From Streptomyces sp. NBC_01351 (lineage in GTDB: Bacteria > Actinomycetota > Actinomycetes > Streptomycetales > Streptomycetaceae): 64,000 nt of DNA. Below, one piece after another: positions 33,263-41,232 of the stretch; the stretch's first letter is position 1, and each line of letters starts with the position of its first letter. The notes under the pieces were generated by a model, which saw nothing but the letters and a program-made list of their open reading frames with translations, did not search any database and was not told the DNA's origin. The DNA lies in contig NZ_CP108356.1 in assembly GCF_036237315.1 (NCBI RefSeq), positions 4,026,501 to 4,090,500 of the forward strand. Reading direction: 5' to 3'. The translations under genes and the position numbers were made by a program.

Positions 33263-34098
33263 ACCGCAAGGCCAAGAGGCTCCTCGTGGTCGCTCTGGTG
33301 GTCGTGGTCGGCATGGCGTTCCGCGTGTCGTGGAACGCGCTGCGGGACGTGGCTCGGGCGATCGGCGCGGACGGAACGGCGGCGACGCTGTACCCGTTCG
33401 TGGTCGACGGCCTGATGGCCCTCGCCCTCGTCGCCGCTCTCGTCCTGACCGGCGATGCCCGCAAGTTCGCGCTACGAGTCCTCGCCGCGTACACGCTCGC
33501 TTCGCTGGTCCTGAACTACATCCATGGACTGCTGCCGGAGCTGCACAGCGAGTCGATCGGCTGGACTCGACTGGCCTCGGGCGACTGGACGAACTGGGCG
33601 CTGGTGCTGCTGGCGACATCGCTTCCGGTCGGGTCGATCTACTTCGGCTCCGACCTCGTCGCCAAGGTCCTCCACCACCAGCCACCCATCGAGCAGGACA
33701 AGCAAGAATCCACCCACACCCCCGCATATCGGTCCACCCCTGAGCAGGACGAACCTCCCGCCGAGCAGCCCGCGCCGGGGCAGGAGGTGGACTCTTCCCC
33801 CACCGCCCCGGTCGAGCCGATCGAGGCCCGTCCGCAGCTCGCGGTGGCGGCCGAGGTGACGCGTCCTCGTCGGGCGACCGGTCGAGTCCCCGCGGCGGCC
33901 CGATCGACCCGACCGACCCGCACGGAAGTCGAGCTGCTCGCCGAGGCACGCAGCCTGACCGAGTCCTGGCCGATCGAGAAGCTGACCGGCGAGGGAATCC
34001 GCAAGGCCCTGCGTACCTCGCCGGCGAAGGCCCGGATCGTGCGGGAGACGTTGAAGGCGGAACGTGAGCGGGACACCGCGGCGACGGTGACCGGATGA
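33259..34098 (+). CDS. DUF2637 membrane protein
   Basis: 279 residues from GTG 33259, overlapping the preceding stop. Four membrane helices in the first 140 residues: LLVVALVVVVGMAFRVSW, LYPFVVDGLMALALVAALVL, FALRVLAAYTLASLVLNYI and NWALVLLATSLPVGSIYFG, with the DUF2637 pattern (YPFVVDG). The C-terminal half is an acidic/Pro-rich linker followed by a short helical DNA-binding-like domain (RTEVELLAEARSLTESWPIEKLTGEGIRKALRTSPAKARIVRETL). Common in actinomycete transfer regions near traB, often called Spd-like; role in intramycelial spread is inferred. Confidence 0.8.
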   Translation: MNRKAKRLLVVALVVVVGMAFRVSWNALRDVARAIGADGTAATLYPFVVDGLMALALVAALVLTGDARKFALRVLAAYTLASLVLNYIHGLLPELHSESIGWTRLASGDWTNWALVLLATSLPVGSIYFGSDLVAKVLHHQPPIEQDKQESTHTPAYRSTPEQDEPPAEQPAPGQEVDSSPTAPVEPIEARPQLAVAAEVTRPRRATGRVPAAARSTRPTRTEVELLAEARSLTESWPIEKLTGEGIRKALRTSPAKARIVRETLKAERERDTAATVTG

Positions 34099-35081
34099 GC
34101 CTGCGGATCGGGTCGCTGTGCACCGGTTACGGCGGCCTCGACATGGCCGTCCAGAACGTCATGGGTGGCTCGCCCGCGTGGGTCTCGGACAACGACCCGG
34201 GAGCCTCACGCATCCTGGCCCACCACTTCCCCGAGGTGCCGAACCTGGGTGACCTGACCGCGGTCGACTGGCGCCAGGTCGAGCCCGTCGACGTCGTCTG
34301 CGGCGGCTACCCCTGTCAGCCGTTCAGTTCCGCCGGCAAGCGCAAGGGAGTCGCCGATGACCGGCACATCTGGCCCCACATCGCCCACGCCCTTGGCGTT
34401 CTTCGACCCCGCCACGCGGTCTTTGAGAACGTCGCAGGGCACCTTTCCCTCGGATTCGCCACCGTCCTCGCCGACCTTGCCGCCCTCGGGTTCGATGCAC
34501 GGTGGGCTTGTGTACGCGCATCCGACGTCGGTGCACCCCACCAGCGGAACCGGCTCTTCGTCCTCGCCACTGCTACCGACCCCGCGCACCTCGGACACCA
34601 ACGGGGCGGGGCACCACGGGGCGGGGGGCCTGGACCTGCGGACCACCGTCCGGCTTCTGCCCACGCCGGCGGCGCGGGACGGACGCTCGGGCAAGTCGAA
34701 CCTCATGGACCGCAACGCCCGCCCGCTGAACGAAGTGGTCGTGAACCTGCTCCCGACGCCGACAGCCGCGGACAGCGAGCGTCGGTCCGCGACCTACGGC
34801 AGGGGCAACCCGACCCTGACTGGGGCCATTACGGTCCCGCCATCCACCGGTGGGAAACCGTCCTCGGACGCCCCGCTCCCCGGCCAACTGACGCTGTGGG
34901 ACGACTGAACCCACCGCTGGTCGAGTGGCTCATGGGCCTGCCCGAAGGCCACGTCACCGCCGTCCCCGGCCTGTCTCGCACCGCCCAACTCAAAGCCCTC
35001 GGCAACGGTGTCGTCCCCCAACAGGCCACCGCCGCACTCCACACCCTCATGAGCCCCGGCGTAGCGGCCGCGGCCGCCTGA
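34095..35081 (+). CDS. DNA (cytosine-5) methyltransferase
   Basis: 328 residues, ATGA-coupled to the preceding gene. C5-methyltransferase motifs in order: I (LRIGSLCTGYGGLDMAV), II-III (WVSDNDPGASRILAHHFPEVPNLGD), IV (GGYPCQPFSSAGKRKG, catalytic Cys near 72), VI (VFENVAG), VIII (PHQRNRLFVL) and X (LKALGNGVVPQQA). Residues about 155-250, where the target-recognition domain should be, are low-complexity and use non-G/C third positions far more often than the rest, while a second frame there looks coding (see 34357-34908). The C-terminal WGHYGPAIHRWETVLGRPAPRPT block is typical of phage and element methyltransferases. No restriction partner is seen, so it probably protects the element or host DNA. 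Confidence 0.83.
   Translation: MSLRIGSLCTGYGGLDMAVQNVMGGSPAWVSDNDPGASRILAHHFPEVPNLGDLTAVDWRQVEPVDVVCGGYPCQPFSSAGKRKGVADDRHIWPHIAHALGVLRPRHAVFENVAGHLSLGFATVLADLAALGFDARWACVRASDVGAPHQRNRLFVLATATDPAHLGHQRGGAPRGGGPGPADHRPASAHAGGAGRTLGQVEPHGPQRPPAERSGREPAPDADSRGQRASVRDLRQGQPDPDWGHYGPAIHRWETVLGRPAPRPTDAVGRLNPPLVEWLMGLPEGHVTAVPGLSRTAQLKALGNGVVPQQATAALHTLMSPGVAAAAA
34357..34908 (+). CDS. overlapping open frame inside the methyltransferase gene (LLPTP-repeat protein)
   Basis: 183 residues in the +1 frame relative to the methyltransferase. It contains FDPATRSLRTSQG, HPTSGTGSSSS and three copies of a repeat starting LLPTP (LLPTPRTSD, LLPTPAARD, LLPTPTAAD), a pattern known from actinophage and element methyltransferase loci. 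In 34561-34908 its third codon positions are about 89% G/C against about 63% for the methyltransferase frame (my hand count), so this is the codon-selected frame there. It may be a separate nested gene, or the true target-recognition part of the enzyme reached by two compensating frameshifts. Confidence 0.55.
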   Translation: MTGTSGPTSPTPLAFFDPATRSLRTSQGTFPSDSPPSSPTLPPSGSMHGGLVYAHPTSVHPTSGTGSSSSPLLPTPRTSDTNGAGHHGAGGLDLRTTVRLLPTPAARDGRSGKSNLMDRNARPLNEVVVNLLPTPTAADSERRSATYGRGNPTLTGAITVPPSTGGKPSSDAPLPGQLTLWDD

Positions 35082-35102
35082 ACCTCCCGAAGGGAGACGC
35101 TC

Positions 35103-35474
35103 GTGAACCACCTGCCCGAACCCGCCCGCGTCGTCCGGCTCCCGGACGGTACCCACGTCTACGCCGACCAGATGCCCGCCACCTACGCCGGCCCGCAGGT
35201 CGTGCACCAGCACATCCACCAGGCGGCCCCGGACCGGACCGTTCAGCGCCTGGCGCTCGGTTCCGGGGTCGGCGCCGGAGCGGTCGCGGCTGGCGTCTAC
35301 TTCGGCCCGCTCCTGATCGCCGCCCTGACCGCGATCGCCGCGAACTTCGCGTTCCTGGCCTTCCTCGCGCTGATGCTCGGCTGGGGCGTCCACACCGTCG
35401 TGAAGTCGGTCGGTAGCCCTGAGGGCGCGGCGGCCGTGAAGAACGTGCGCAAGGCCCGTCGGCGCCGCGGCTGA
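35103..35474 (+). CDS. Spd-like membrane protein (DUF6251-like)
   Basis: 123 residues from GTG 35103 with a GAAGGGAG ribosome site. N-terminal soluble part (VVRLPDGTHVYADQMPATYAGPQVVHQHIHQAAPDRT), then hydrophobic segments SGVGAGAVAAGVYFGPLLIAALTAIAA and FAFLAFLALMLGWGVHTVV, and a basic tail KNVRKARRRRG. The layout is that of the small Spd proteins needed for plasmid spreading in Streptomyces mycelium. Family number from memory. Confidence 0.7.
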   Translation: MNHLPEPARVVRLPDGTHVYADQMPATYAGPQVVHQHIHQAAPDRTVQRLALGSGVGAGAVAAGVYFGPLLIAALTAIAANFAFLAFLALMLGWGVHTVVKSVGSPEGAAAVKNVRKARRRRG

Positions 35475-35545
35475 CGGTTGCCCGATCCACCCGACCCGTG
35501 CGGGTGGTGAGGGGAGCCGGACAGACCGGCCCCGGAGGGAGCGTC

Positions 35546-35779
35546 ATGGCGAAGGACCCCAAGTTCACCGCTGGCGAGACCGCCAAGCTCGCCTGGTACA
35601 TCGGCCGGATGGCCAAGCGCGGGATCGCCGGCGAGACCGTCTACCAGGGCGACCTGGAGCGCAAGGTCGAGCGGATCATCGACGGCGCCCGCGAGCGTGA
35701 AGAGCGCCAGGCCGCCGATGCGGCGGAGGCCGAGAAGGCCGCCAGCAAGGCCCGCGCCAAGAACCTCAAGACCAAGTAG
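35546..35779 (+). CDS. small basic helical protein
   Basis: 77 residues from ATG 35546 with GGAGGGAG upstream. KFTAGETAKLAWYIGRMAKRGIAGETVYQGDLERKVERIIDGAREREERQAADAAEAEKAASKARAKNLK: a globular first half and a long charged helix with coiled-coil character. Similar small proteins lie directly before traB in other elements. Function unknown. Confidence 0.65.
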   Translation: MAKDPKFTAGETAKLAWYIGRMAKRGIAGETVYQGDLERKVERIIDGAREREERQAADAAEAEKAASKARAKNLKTK

Positions 35780-35871
35780 CTGTGCCCCGGGGCGGCCGCC
35801 CTCTCGCCAAAGAACGCCGGCCGCCCCGGTCCCTACCCACCCGCTAGTTCGCGAGAGCAGGAGTTCTCAGC

Positions 35872-37986
35872 ATGACCGACAACGTCGTCCCCCTGTTCAA
35901 AGAGCCCCAGAGCTCCACCGACACGATCCCCGCGCCCGCCCCCGGACCGGCCGCGCCCGACGCTGTGAAGCCGGTCCGGGTGTGGCGCCGGACCGGGCGA
36001 GGCCTGCGAACGGCGGTCACCAGCGAGCGGTCCCGTACGGCGGCGCGGCTGGTGGCCCGCCACGGCATGTACGTCATCGGCGGCACGAGGATCACCGCGA
36101 AGCGGACGTGGGACGGGCGGACCGCGTCCCGGTACGAGCGGATGATCCGCGCCGCCGAAGCGGGCGGGAACTTCGACGAGGCCAAGGAGTGGGAGGACCG
36201 GCTCCAGCGCTTCCGCGCCGGCCGCCACCACCGCCGCATGGACCTGCTCCGGTCCGCCCCCGACCTCACCAAAAGCGCCCTCTACGGGACCGGCCTCACG
36301 GTCGGTGGCCTACTGCTGCTCGGGATCGTGCTGGCCATAGCGAACGAGGACATCTCGTGGGTGGTCGCCCCGATCGGAGCGGTAATCGAGGCGATCCGCT
36401 GGATCGTCGCCGTGGCGACCGTCGTATGGGGACCGGCACTGACGGTCGGGCCGTGGCTGGCGTTACTGGCCCTGTGGGGAGTCGGCCGGCGCCAGCAGAC
36501 CGCGCCGCAGTGGACGCTCCCCGCCCAGCAGCGCGACGACGCCGGAGCACCCATCACCCCCTCGATCGTGGTCACGGCCCTGCGGGACCTCGGTATCGCG
36601 CCGCTGCGCAACGCCATCAAGGACATGGGGGACGCCGGCGCCGGAATGCTCGGCCCGATCCGCATCGCCGGATGCGGCGTCGAGGTCGACGTCACCCTCC
36701 CCTCCGGGGTCTCCACCGCCGAGGTGCAGGGACGCCGCAGGAAGCTCGCCGAGAACCTCGCCCGCCACGAGCACGAGGTGTTCATCACGCTGCCCGCGGC
36801 TGCCCGCACGGTGCGGCTGTGGATCGCCGACTCCGGCGCACTCGACGAGCCGATCGGCCCGTCCCCGCTGGTCACCGACGAGACCATGACCGCCAACTAC
36901 AAGACTGGCAAGGCCCCCTGGGGCCAGGACCTGCGCGGCGACGCAGCACTGATCAGCCTGTATCAGCGCATGCTGCTGATCACCGGCCTGTCCAACCAGG
37001 GCAAGACCGCCGCCCTCCGCGCGCTCGCCCTGTGGCTCGCCCTCGACAAGACGGTCGAGTTCCGCATCGCCGACCTCAAGGGCGTGGGCGACTGGGACAT
37101 GTTCGACGGCCTGGCCACCACCCTGATCCAGGGCCCGACCGACGAGCACGTCATCGACGCCACGGAGATGCTTGAGGGCGGGGTCGCGGAGATGGAGCGC
37201 CGTATCCAGGCACCTCCCGGCACGGTGTTCCCGCCGCTGGTCCTTGTCGTGGATGAGGCGCAGGTGGCGTTCATGTGCCCCGCCGTCGGCGACGACAAGC
37301 GGCCCTACGGCGGCTCCAAGGCCACGTCCCGGTACTTCATGGCCGCACGGAAGATCCACAACCAGGGTCGGGCCGTGGACGTGACCCTCTGGGAGGGCAC
37401 GCAGGACCCCACCGACCAGAACCTTCCCAAGCTCGTCCGCGAAGGCGCCCACACCCGCGTCTCTCTTGCCCTGGGTACCGAGTCGCAGGCCCGCATGGCC
37501 CTGGGTGACAAGGCCGTCGACGGCGGCGCCGCTCCGCACCTGCTCCGCCAGGGCCTCGACAAGGGGACCGTGGTCGTCGCGTCCGACGGCATCGCCATCC
37601 CGGCCGGGCAGGCATCCATCACCGTCCGCACTCACTACATCGACACCGACACCGCCAAGCTGATCGCCGAGCGGGCCAAGGCCCTCCGCGACGGCGTCAC
37701 CACCGCCCACACCATCGACCACGGGCCGGCGGCCGACCCGCTCGCGGACATCCTGTCCGTGCTCGGCACCGAGCCGCGCGTCCTCACCCAAGACGTCCTC
37801 AAGCGGCTCGCCGCGCTGAACAAGGACGCCTACGGCGGCTGGTCGTTCCTCGACCTCAAGCGGGTCCTCGACGGCACCGGAGCCGAGCCCTACAAGTCCG
37901 ACGGCCGCATGGTCATCGGCCGCGAGCGCCTCGCCCGCGTCCTCGCCAGCCGCCCGGACAACGGTTCCGCTTCCGCCGCCGAGTAG
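35872..37986 (+). CDS. traB: TraB-type FtsK/SpoIIIE conjugal DNA translocase
   Basis: 704 residues. N-terminal soluble part, two to three membrane helices (LTVGGLLLLGIVLAIA, AIRWIVAVATVVWGPAL, GPWLALLALWG), then the motor: Walker A TGLSNQGKTAALRALA (near 370), DLKGVGDWDMF, Walker B LVLVVDEAQ (near 460) and the FtsK-type RAVDVTLWEGTQDPTDQNLPKLVREGAHTRVSLAL. The C-terminal 80 residues form a winged-helix-like domain (VLTQDVLKRLAALNKDAYGGWSFLDLKRVLD), the clr-binding gamma-domain position. Such hexamers pump double-stranded DNA between mycelia. Codon 198 is TTA (36463-36465), the rare Leu codon read by the bldA tRNA. Confidence 0.9.
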   Translation: MTDNVVPLFKEPQSSTDTIPAPAPGPAAPDAVKPVRVWRRTGRGLRTAVTSERSRTAARLVARHGMYVIGGTRITAKRTWDGRTASRYERMIRAAEAGGNFDEAKEWEDRLQRFRAGRHHRRMDLLRSAPDLTKSALYGTGLTVGGLLLLGIVLAIANEDISWVVAPIGAVIEAIRWIVAVATVVWGPALTVGPWLALLALWGVGRRQQTAPQWTLPAQQRDDAGAPITPSIVVTALRDLGIAPLRNAIKDMGDAGAGMLGPIRIAGCGVEVDVTLPSGVSTAEVQGRRRKLAENLARHEHEVFITLPAAARTVRLWIADSGALDEPIGPSPLVTDETMTANYKTGKAPWGQDLRGDAALISLYQRMLLITGLSNQGKTAALRALALWLALDKTVEFRIADLKGVGDWDMFDGLATTLIQGPTDEHVIDATEMLEGGVAEMERRIQAPPGTVFPPLVLVVDEAQVAFMCPAVGDDKRPYGGSKATSRYFMAARKIHNQGRAVDVTLWEGTQDPTDQNLPKLVREGAHTRVSLALGTESQARMALGDKAVDGGAAPHLLRQGLDKGTVVVASDGIAIPAGQASITVRTHYIDTDTAKLIAERAKALRDGVTTAHTIDHGPAADPLADILSVLGTEPRVLTQDVLKRLAALNKDAYGGWSFLDLKRVLDGTGAEPYKSDGRMVIGRERLARVLASRPDNGSASAAE

Positions 37987-38006
37987 AGGGAGCCGCACGG
38001 TCCCGG

Positions 38007-38097
38007 GTCAGGGAGGCAGGGAGAACTCCCTGACGGCCTCCCTGACCTGCCTCCCTGGCTTTGACCTGCGGAAATGATCTGTCAGGGAGGCAGGGAG
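38007..38097. repeat. CAGGGAG repeat cluster, candidate clr (TraB-binding) locus
   Basis: The 17-mer GTCAGGGAGGCAGGGAG occurs at 38007-38023 and again at 38081-38097. Between them the heptamer CAGGGAG is present three times in the other orientation (CTCCCTG at 38026, 38038 and 38051), and once more at 38159. It lies immediately after traB. Known clr loci are 8-bp repeats next to traB recognised by its C-terminal domain; assignment here is by position and repeat structure. Confidence 0.5.
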
Positions 38098-38133
38098 GCG
38101 CCGCAGGTCAGCGCCCCGAAACCCCCTCCACAC

Positions 38134-38152
38134 GCACCCCCACAGGGGGTGC
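38134..38152 (+). terminator. short hairpin after traB
   Basis: GCACCCCC (38134-38141), loop ACA, GGGGGTGC (38145-38152). Small but perfect; may end traB transcripts. Confidence 0.4.
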
Positions 38153-38208
38153 CCACGCCTCCCTGCCCCACCAGCGGCAGGGATTCCGCATGACCCGTCC
38201 GACATGCC

Positions 38209-38250
38209 GAGAGCGGCCCCCTCTCACGCCAATGAAGCGGGGCCGCTCTC
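38209..38250 (+). terminator. hairpin before the Prim-Pol gene
   Basis: GAGAGCGGCCCC (38209-38220) pairs perfectly with 38239-38250, 18-nt loop, 33 bp before the Prim-Pol start. Could be a terminator or a leader structure. Confidence 0.5.
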
Positions 38251-38282
38251 ATCCAGAACGCTCAAGAACTGGAGAGACCAGC

Positions 38283-39200
38283 ATGACCCACACCACCGAC
38301 TTCCCGCGAGGCCCCGGCCGCCTGGCCTTACCCCCGAACCTGCAGACCGCGCTCTGGCTCGCCGAGATCGGCCTACCCGTGGTGCCGCTGCGGAAAGGCA
38401 AGCTCCCCTTCGGGAACTGCCCGGCCTGCGCGGGCTCGGCCTGCGGGGACCGGCCCCACATGAAGTCCGCTGGCCCCTGCCAGTGCCCCGCCCCGTGCCA
38501 CGGCTGGGCCGCCGCCACGGTCAACCCCGACGTCTTCACCGGCCCGGCCTGGGCCACCGCCTGGCGCCAGGCGGTGGCCATCGCCTACCACCCCGGCGGG
38601 GCCGGACTCACCGTCGTGGACCTCGACAACGCCGACGCGGTCGCGTGGGCCCGCCAGGAGCTCCCCGCGACCAAGACCGTGGCGACCACCCGCGGCGAGC
38701 ACTGGATCTACCGGGGCGCCATGCAGTCCGCGAACAAGCTGCGGCCCGGCGTAGACATCAAGTCCCGCATGTCCTACGCCCGCTGGTACGGCATCGGCAC
38801 GGGCACCATCACGGCCCTGCCGGACGTCGTCCGGGCGCTGGTCGTGAGGGAAGAGACCACCCGGCCGCTTCGTGAGGAGGTGGACTCTTCGTCTCCCGGC
38901 CGCGCCGCCTGGGACCGGTCGGTGGCCACCGGCTGTCGCCACACCGAAACCTTCGTCCAAACCGGCCTGGCCCGGGGCCTCGCCAAGGTCGCCGCATGCC
39001 GCGAGCAGGGCGCGGGCAGCACCGCATACGGCGTCGCCCGCTTCCTCGCCAACCAGCACACCGCGTGCCCCGGACCCTGCGGTCTGGAGACCATCAGGCG
39101 CCAGATCATCGACGAGGCCGTCGATGTCGGAGTGCCCGAGGCGTACGCCGCCCGCGCCGTCGCCAATGGTTTCAACGCCGTGGCGGTGAGGGCGTCATGA
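38283..39200 (+). CDS. bifunctional DNA primase/polymerase (Prim-Pol)
   Basis: 305 residues from ATG 38283. AEP-type primase fold: ALWLAEIGLPVVPLRKGKLPFGNCPACAG, a Cys cluster (CPACAGSACGDRPH, CQCPAPCHGW), GLTVVDLDNADAV (catalytic D-x-D), TRGEHWIYRG (catalytic His region) and PGVDIKSRMSYARWYGIGTGTI. It should prime and copy the element during excised replication together with the helicase downstream. Codon 16 is TTA (38328-38330). The ATGA at 39197 couples it to the next gene. Confidence 0.87.
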   Translation: MTHTTDFPRGPGRLALPPNLQTALWLAEIGLPVVPLRKGKLPFGNCPACAGSACGDRPHMKSAGPCQCPAPCHGWAAATVNPDVFTGPAWATAWRQAVAIAYHPGGAGLTVVDLDNADAVAWARQELPATKTVATTRGEHWIYRGAMQSANKLRPGVDIKSRMSYARWYGIGTGTITALPDVVRALVVREETTRPLREEVDSSSPGRAAWDRSVATGCRHTETFVQTGLARGLAKVAACREQGAGSTAYGVARFLANQHTACPGPCGLETIRRQIIDEAVDVGVPEAYAARAVANGFNAVAVRAS

Positions 39201-39511
39201 CCACCAGCCCCCGCTCCGCCGAACCGACCCCGCCCCCCGCCGGGAGTGGCGCGCCGAAGGTCGTCGCCGAAGGCGTCCTTTCTGCCCTTCGCTCTGACGC
39301 GCACGGGGACGATGGGCGCCGCATCGTCGGGTGGCTCGTCATGCGGGCGCCAAAGCCCGGAGGGACCCCCACCGTTCGGTCGTGGTGCGTGTGCGGCAGG
39401 AACCTCGGTTCCGTCGGATACGCGGCCGGCGGCAATCTGATCGCCGACCACGAGCAGCACCGCGCCACCTGCTCCGAGCAGGCCCCGCAGGACGACAGGA
39501 GGGCAGCATGA
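39197..39511 (+). CDS. small protein between primase and helicase
   Basis: 104 residues, ATGA-coupled at both ends (39197 and 39508). Contains a C-x-C-G motif and a second Cys (WCVCGRNLG, HRATCSE) with a His in ADHEQH, a possible single zinc site. Pro/Ser-rich N-terminus. No recognised family; position suggests a replication accessory role. Confidence 0.6.
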   Translation: MTTSPRSAEPTPPPAGSGAPKVVAEGVLSALRSDAHGDDGRRIVGWLVMRAPKPGGTPTVRSWCVCGRNLGSVGYAAGGNLIADHEQHRATCSEQAPQDDRRAA

Positions 39512-40899
39512 GCGACGTGGAGGAGCTTCCGGCTCCCTCCCACCCGATGGCCGTGGCCCGCCGGGTCCTGCCCGACTGGCAGGACGAGCAGCAGCGGCTG
39601 CTGTACCGACGGTGGCGCGGATCCTGGATGCAGTGGACCGGCACGTGTTGGCGGGAGCTGGACGAGCAGCAGATCCGAGCCGCCCTCTACACGCGGCTGG
39701 AGCACGCCACCTACACCGCTGGCCTCGACAAGGATGGCAACCCCGAGATCCGGGACTGGGCCCCCACCCGAACGAAGATCAGCAACCTACTCGATGCCCT
39801 CGGAGCGATCACGCTGCTGCCGAACGACGTAGACGCCCCGTCCTGGGTCGACCGCGAAGAGCAGGACGCCAGCGTCATCGTCGCCTGCCGCAACGGGCTG
39901 CTGCGCATCCGGGACCGAGAGCTCCTCACGCACGGGCCCGGGTTCTTCAACATCGTGTCCATCCCCTTCGACTACGACCCCGCAGCCACTGCGCCGAACT
40001 GGAAGTCGTTCCTCCACAAGCTGTGGCCCGACGACCCCGCGTCCGTCGCGACCTTGCAGGAATGGTTCGGCTACGTCCTGTCCGGCCGGACTGACCAGCA
40101 GAAGATCCTGCTCCTGAAGGGGCCGAGCCGTTCCGGGAAGGGCACCATCGCCCGGGTCATGCGAAAGATGGTCGGCGAGAACAACCTCGCCGGGCCGGCG
40201 CTCTCGGCCCTGGGCACGAACTTCGGGCTCGCCTCTCTGATCGGCAAGCCGCTCGCCGTCATCTCCGACGCGCGTCTGTCGGGCAACGACAGCGGCGTGG
40301 TCGAGCGGCTGCTGACAATCTCCGGCGAAGACACCATCGACATCGACCGCAAGTACCGCGATGCATGGACCGGCAAGCTCCCCACTCGGCTCATGGTCCT
40401 CACCAACGAACTGCCCAACTTCGGAGACGCTTCCGGAGTCATCGCCCGCCGGTTCATCGTGCTGAACATGACGCTCTCGTGGCTCGGCAAGGAGGACACC
40501 GAACTCGACGGCAAGCTGGCCGCCGAGATGCCCGGGATCCTCAACTGGGCCCTGGAAGGCCTGGCACGTCTGGAGCACACCGGCCGGATCACGCAGCCGG
40601 AATCCTCCCAGGAATCCATCACGATCATGCAGGACACCGCGTCGCCCACCAGCGCATTCGTCCGCGAACGTTGCACCACGGGCCGAGACTGCACGATCCC
40701 CGTGGACACCCTCTGGGCGGTCTGGCGCGAATGGGCCGAGGACAACGGCGTCCGGGCCATCGGAACCAAGCAGCTCTTCGGCCGCAACCTCCAGTCCGTG
40801 GTCCCCCAGCTCCATCGGGCCCGCCCGCGCGACGCCTACGGCCGCCAGGTCCCCACGTACACCGGAATCACCCTCACCCAGTCCGACCCGCATCGCTGA
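39508..40899 (+). CDS. phage/plasmid primase, P4 family (D5_N/SF3 helicase)
   Basis: 463 residues. D5_N-like N-terminus (WRELDEQQIRAALYTRLEHATYT), then NGLLRIRDRELLTHGPGFFNIVSIPFDYDP, and an SF3-type ATPase: Walker A LLLKGPSRSGKGTIARVM (near 204), Walker B LAVISDARL, sensor region LPTRLMVLTNELPNFGDASGVIARRFIVLNM. The C-terminal poxvirus-D5-like winged helix follows (VRERCTTGRDCTIPVDTLWAVWREWAEDNG). With Prim-Pol it forms the replication module that takes the place of RepSA. Confidence 0.9.
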   Translation: MSDVEELPAPSHPMAVARRVLPDWQDEQQRLLYRRWRGSWMQWTGTCWRELDEQQIRAALYTRLEHATYTAGLDKDGNPEIRDWAPTRTKISNLLDALGAITLLPNDVDAPSWVDREEQDASVIVACRNGLLRIRDRELLTHGPGFFNIVSIPFDYDPAATAPNWKSFLHKLWPDDPASVATLQEWFGYVLSGRTDQQKILLLKGPSRSGKGTIARVMRKMVGENNLAGPALSALGTNFGLASLIGKPLAVISDARLSGNDSGVVERLLTISGEDTIDIDRKYRDAWTGKLPTRLMVLTNELPNFGDASGVIARRFIVLNMTLSWLGKEDTELDGKLAAEMPGILNWALEGLARLEHTGRITQPESSQESITIMQDTASPTSAFVRERCTTGRDCTIPVDTLWAVWREWAEDNGVRAIGTKQLFGRNLQSVVPQLHRARPRDAYGRQVPTYTGITLTQSDPHR

Positions 40900-40903
40900 G
40901 AGA

Positions 40904-40970
40904 CGCGACTCAAGCGACTCAAGCCCCTCACACCCCAGGGGTTGAGTCGCGCTGAGTCGCTTGAGTCGCG
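40904..40970. repeat. iteron-like inverted repeat, candidate replication origin
   Basis: CGCGACTCAAGCGACTCA (40904-40921) and its exact reverse complement (40953-40970) flank CCCCT...AGGGG. In unit terms GCGACTCAA occurs twice in tandem, then TTGAGTCGC three times (one with a missing T) in the opposite orientation. It is directly after the helicase gene and before xis, the position of the origin in pSAM2-like elements. An operator for xis is the alternative. Confidence 0.55.
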
Positions 40971-41032
40971 ACACGCGCAAATGTGGGACCAACTCAGCCG
41001 GGAAGCAAGCCGACCCATTCGAGGAGAGACCG

Positions 41033-41218
41033 ATGGCACGCCCTCAGATGCTCCGACTCCCCGAGGTGCTGGATGAGATCGGGATGAGCCGAGCCGCCTT
41101 CTACCGGATGCGCGCCCGGGGCCAGGCCCCGCGGCTGCAGAAACTGCCCAACGGACAGATCCGCGTTCGGCGCGCGGACCTCGATTCCTGGTGGGAGACC
41201 TGCGCCAGCGCCGTCTAA
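41033..41218 (+). CDS. xis: excisionase-like HTH protein (Xis)
   Basis: 61 residues from ATG 41033 with GAGGAGAG upstream. MerR-like/AlpA-type winged helix: MLRLPEVLDEIGMSRAAFYRMRARGQAPRLQKLPNGQIRVRRADLDSWWE, the usual form of actinomycete recombination directionality factors. It precedes the integrase gene, separated by a strong hairpin, so the two can be expressed differently. Confidence 0.88.
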   Translation: MARPQMLRLPEVLDEIGMSRAAFYRMRARGQAPRLQKLPNGQIRVRRADLDSWWETCASAV

Positions 41219-41232
41219 TCCGACATCCCACT

